Shown: piece by piece, positions 6,615 through 8,878 of the stretch
Layout of the letters: each line of letters begins with the position of its first letter
How positions within the stretch are numbered: position 1 is the stretch's first letter
From: Thermoleophilaceae bacterium
GTDB lineage: Bacteria > Actinomycetota > Thermoleophilia > Solirubrobacterales > Thermoleophilaceae
Assembly: GCA_013812065.1 (NCBI GenBank)
Contig: JACCUC010000257.1
Span: forward strand, 1-8,878
Length of the DNA stretch: 8,878 bases
Direction of reading: 5' to 3'
The notes under the pieces: model-generated
What the model saw: only the letters and a program-made list of their open reading frames with translations
What the model was told of the DNA's origin: nothing
Database searches by the model: none
Position numbers and translations under genes: made by a program

Positions 6615-7460
6615 ATGACCATCTCCTCGGGACAGCTCCGACTCGCCATCGTCGACGACGACTCGGGGTTCGTGCGCGTCTTGGCCAACCGGCTCGAGAG
6701 CGCCGGCTGGCAGTACCGCGCGCAGACCTCCTCTGTGCCGCCGGCGGAGCTCGTGGCCATGCGACTCAACGCCCTGCTGCTCGATCCGGCCTGCCTCGGG
6801 AGCCTCGGCTGGGACTACCTCACGCGCGTGTCCGAGGCGCTTCCCGGGCTCGGCATCGTCGTCTGCACCGAGCGCTCGACGGTGGCTCAGCGCGTGCGCG
6901 GCCTGCGGGTCGGCGCCGATGACTGGATCTCGAAGCCATGCCACCCCGAGGAGGTCGTCGCTCGCCTCGAAGCCGTGGCGCGCCGCCGCCGCCGCGCGCG
7001 CGCGCCGGTCGATGCCGGGCCGCTCGTGCTCGGGGATCTCGAGCTGCGGGTCGACCAGTTCCAGGTTTTCGTCGGCGGGCGCAGCGTCGAGCTCACCCGG
7101 CGCGAGTTCGAGGTTCTGCACCTGCTCGCCGAGGCCGAGGGACAGGTGCTCCAGCGCGAGGACATCTACCAGCGGGTGTGGGGCTACGCGATGGCCCACG
7201 GCGACCGCTCGGTCGACGTCTTCGTGCGCAAGCTGCGCTCGAAGATCGAGGCGGCGTCGCGGCGCTGGAGCTACATCCACACCCACTTCGGGATCGGCTA
7301 TCGCTTCCAGCCCGAGCCGCTCGAGGGCAGCTTGGGCGGTGGCGAGGAGCCACTCGTGGCGTCCGGAACCGGCGCAGAGGTGCTCGACTCCCCGCTTGAC
7401 GACGGCATCGACGCCGCCGACTCCACGCTCGGGAGCCGCACCGAGGCGCTGCCCGCCTGA
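6615..7460 (+). CDS. OmpR/PhoB-family response regulator, probable Pho regulator
   Basis: This is a 281-residue two-component response regulator with a receiver domain (about 8-125), an Arg-rich linker (123-129) and a winged-helix DNA-binding domain (about 138-232). Receiver residues visible are the acidic pair Asp14/Asp15 in AIVDDDSG, the likely phospho-acceptor Asp58 in ALLLDPA, Thr85 in VVCTERS and Lys108 in ISKP. The usual Pro four residues after the acceptor Asp is replaced by Leu and the loop to Thr85 is about two residues short compared with E. coli PhoB. The DNA-binding part is typical: ELTRREFEVLHLLAEAEG (159-176), the recognition-helix region DRSVDVFVRKLRSKIE (197-212) and the wing GIGYRF (226-231). 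An acidic tail of about 48 residues follows, which is unusual. The ATG at 6615 is preferred over an in-frame GTG at 6516, because the receiver begins at once. It is divergent from pstS with no kinase gene beside it. PhoB/RegX3-like function is inferred from position. Confidence 0.9.
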   Translation: MTISSGQLRLAIVDDDSGFVRVLANRLESAGWQYRAQTSSVPPAELVAMRLNALLLDPACLGSLGWDYLTRVSEALPGLGIVVCTERSTVAQRVRGLRVGADDWISKPCHPEEVVARLEAVARRRRRARAPVDAGPLVLGDLELRVDQFQVFVGGRSVELTRREFEVLHLLAEAEGQVLQREDIYQRVWGYAMAHGDRSVDVFVRKLRSKIEAASRRWSYIHTHFGIGYRFQPEPLEGSLGGGEEPLVASGTGAEVLDSPLDDGIDAADSTLGSRTEALPA

Positions 7461-7475
7461 CGCCTGTAGCAGGCG
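7461..7475 (+). terminator. Perfect 6-bp hairpin right after the regulator stop
   Basis: CGCCTG, loop TAG, CAGGCG follows directly on the TGA at 7458-7460. There is no T-tract, so it is a possible weak or Rho-assisted terminator or a 3' end stabiliser. The rest of the gap to 7526 contains two copies of GGACGCCG (7486-7493 and 7502-7509). Confidence 0.35.
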
Positions 7476-7513
7476 CGTGCGCGCCGGACGCCGTGTGGAT
7501 CGGACGCCGCGGT

Positions 7514-7519
7514 TACAGT
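7514..7519 (+). promoter_or_regulatory. Candidate leaderless promoter -10 for the sixA-like gene
   Basis: TACAGT ends 7 bases before the GTG at 7527, the distance expected if transcription begins at the start codon itself. No Shine-Dalgarno is present. Leaderless mRNAs are common in actinobacteria, so the reading is reasonable. No clear -35 is seen. Confidence 0.45.
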
Positions 7520-7526
7520 CCCGGCC

Positions 7527-7955
7527 GTGATCTGGCTCCTCCGTCACGGAGAGGCCGAGGACGGCTCGCCCGACGCCGAGCGGCCGCTGACCTCGAAGGG
7601 CGAGCGTCAAGCCGCCGACGCCGGCCGTGCGCTCGCCGTCCTCGGGGTGGCGGTCGAGGCGTGCCTGAGCTCGCCCAGGGTGCGGGCGCTCGACACCGCC
7701 CGCCTGGCCTGCCAGCCGCTCGGCGTCGAGGTCATCACCGACTCGCGTCTGGAGGGCGGCCCGTTCGACGCGTGGGAGCTCGCCGCCGGGCACGAGGACG
7801 TCCTCCTGGTGGGCCACGACCCAGACTTCTCCACCGCCGTGCGCGATCTGACAGGCGCGCAGGTCCGCCTCTCGAAGGGCGCGCTGGCCGGGGTGGACCG
7901 CGGCGAGCTGAGCGTGCTCCTGCGACCGGACGAGCTGTCGGCGATCGCCGCGTAG
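7527..7955 (+). CDS. sixA: SixA-type phosphohistidine phosphatase
   Basis: This is a 142-residue, single-domain member of the histidine phosphatase (phosphoglycerate mutase-like) superfamily. SixA proteins remove phosphate from phosphohistidine in signalling or phosphotransfer proteins. Visible motifs are LLRHGEAE (4-11, catalytic His7 with Arg6), ERPLTSKGERQA (18-29), SSPRVRALDTA (48-58, Arg51), VGHDPDFS (95-102, second catalytic His97) and the SixA-like KGALAGVD (117-124). The length and compact form match SixA and not the longer cofactor-dependent mutases. The GTG start gives the normal N-terminus two residues before the catalytic strand. It is 11 bases upstream of the Ppx/GppA gene and probably shares a transcript with it. 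The natural substrate is unknown; a phosphorelay protein or another phospho-compound is possible. Confidence 0.88.
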   Translation: MIWLLRHGEAEDGSPDAERPLTSKGERQAADAGRALAVLGVAVEACLSSPRVRALDTARLACQPLGVEVITDSRLEGGPFDAWELAAGHEDVLLVGHDPDFSTAVRDLTGAQVRLSKGALAGVDRGELSVLLRPDELSAIAA

Positions 7956-7958
7956 GCT
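7953..7958 (+). promoter_or_regulatory. Candidate internal -10 for the Ppx/GppA gene
   Basis: TAGGCT overlaps the sixA stop codon (TAG) and ends 8 bases before the GTG at 7967. It could give a leaderless or nearly leaderless ppx transcript in addition to cotranscription with sixA. The AGAGG at 7960-7964 is only 2 bases from the start, too close for a normal Shine-Dalgarno. Confidence 0.35.
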
Positions 7959-7966
7959 TAGAGGCT

Positions 7967-8878
7967 GTGACCTACGCCTGCATCGACATCGGCAGCAACA
8001 CCACGCGGCTGCTCGTGGCCGAGTGCCGGGACGGTCGCCTGCGCGAGCTCGCGAGCCAGCGGGCGTATACGCGCGTGGGCAAGGGGCTGCGCGCGTCCGG
8101 GCGGATTCCGCCCGAGAAGATCGTCGACACGGCCGAGGTCGTGCGCACGCAGGCCCGCTTCGCCCGCGAGCTCGGAGTCCGCGAAGTGGCCGTCGTGGCC
8201 ACGGCGGCGGTGCGCGAGGCGGCGAACCGCGACGAGCTCGTCGCCGCGATCGGTCGGGTCGCCCGCGTAGAGGTCGAGATCCTGTCCGACCAGGAGGAGG
8301 CACGGCTCGCCTTCGTGGGGGCGACGAAGACCTTGGGAGCGCCGGTCCTGGGAACCGTGGCGGTGCTCGACATCGGTGGGGGCTCGGTCGAGATCGCCGT
8401 CGGCACGGTCGCGGACGGCGTCTCCTGGTGGCGGTCGATCCCGGTGGGATCGGGCACCCTGCTCGACCTGCACCTGAAGTCCGATCCGCCCCGTGACGCC
8501 GAGCTCGAGGCCGCTCGCGCCGAGGTCGCGGAGGCCTTCGCCGACCTCGAGACCCCGCCGACCGGGGGCGCGGTGGCCGTGGGAGGCAGCGCCCGCTCGC
8601 TCCGGAGGCTCGTGGGCCAGGAGCTCGATCGCGGCACGCTCGCTCGCGCGCTCGAGATCCTCGCCTCGGCGCGTGCTCCTGAGATCGCCGAGCGGTTCGA
8701 CCTCGATCCCGAGCGGGCGAGACTGCTCCCAGGCGGTGCCCTGCTTCTCGACTCTCTGCTGGATCGGGTCGGCCAGCCGATAGCCGTCGGGCAGGGAGGC
8801 CTGCGCGAGGGCCTGCTCCTCGAGCTCGCGGGCGGCCTGCGCCCGGGGCCCGGCGCCGCGCTCGCCGAGTCGCCGCCC
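7967..8878 (+). CDS. Ppx/GppA-family exopolyphosphatase, 3' end outside window
   Basis: An open frame of 304 codons runs to the right edge without a stop. Ppx/GppA proteins have the actin/Hsp70-like ATPase fold and cut terminal phosphate from polyphosphate or hydrolyse pppGpp to ppGpp. Visible motifs are the phosphate-1 loop IDIGSNTTRLLVAE (6-19), VVATAAVREAANRDEL (76-91), the catalytic-region LSDQEEARLAF (106-116, with the conserved Glu pair), the phosphate-2 loop LDIGGGSVEIAVG (134-146), PVGSGTLL (about 157-164) and a C-terminal AVGQGGLREGLLLE. The N-terminal two-domain core is about 300 residues, as in short actinobacterial Ppx proteins, so little is probably missing. It starts with GTG at 7967, 11 bases after sixA. 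Exopolyphosphatase is favoured over pppGpp phosphatase because of the CHAD and pst neighbours, but the sequence does not separate the two. Confidence 0.92.
   Translation, partial: MTYACIDIGSNTTRLLVAECRDGRLRELASQRAYTRVGKGLRASGRIPPEKIVDTAEVVRTQARFARELGVREVAVVATAAVREAANRDELVAAIGRVARVEVEILSDQEEARLAFVGATKTLGAPVLGTVAVLDIGGGSVEIAVGTVADGVSWWRSIPVGSGTLLDLHLKSDPPRDAELEAARAEVAEAFADLETPPTGGAVAVGGSARSLRRLVGQELDRGTLARALEILASARAPEIAERFDLDPERARLLPGGALLLDSLLDRVGQPIAVGQGGLREGLLLELAGGLRPGPGAALAESPP

Noticed and set aside
6303..8303. A 666-residue minus-strand open frame
   Set aside because: It lies opposite three well-supported plus-strand genes and the pstS promoter region, has Arg/Ala/Pro-rich composition and no recognisable domain. 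It is the usual by-product of high GC.

Overview
This is a high-GC, gene-dense bacterial chromosomal window. GTG starts, possible leaderless promoters and the protein families suggest an actinobacterium. Thermoleophilia (Solirubrobacterales-like) would fit, but that is an inference from general style, not from a marker gene. The theme is inorganic phosphate: high-affinity import, its regulator, and proteins linked to polyphosphate.

The left edge (1-439, minus strand) holds the N-terminal third of an EttA-like ABC-F translation factor. After a 57-base gap with a small hairpin comes a tightly packed minus-strand run, read from right to left: pstS (6400-5465), pstC, pstA, pstB, phoU, a 76-residue DUF4287 protein and a CHAD-domain protein (1630-497). 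Gaps are 19, -4 (ATGA overlap), 40, 4, 11 and 2 bases, so this looks like one seven-gene transcription unit: the complete Pst ABC phosphate importer, its PhoU regulator and a likely polyphosphate-binding protein.

The 214-base region 6401-6614 separates pstS from a divergent OmpR/PhoB-type response regulator (6615-7460, plus strand). It holds a good pstS ribosome binding site, a plausible -10 element and three GTG-led units at an exact 11-base period that resemble a Pho box. No partner histidine kinase gene is visible.

Downstream on the plus strand are a SixA-type phosphohistidine phosphatase (7527-7955) and a Ppx/GppA-family exopolyphosphatase (7967 to beyond the right edge). Together the genes suggest a module that senses phosphate limitation, imports phosphate and handles polyphosphate. 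No mobile elements, tRNA or rRNA genes, or CRISPR arrays were seen. The core is conventional; the less usual points are the CHAD and DUF4287 genes in the pst operon, the phased repeats, the recurring TANNNT elements close to start codons, and an N-terminal extension on PstB.
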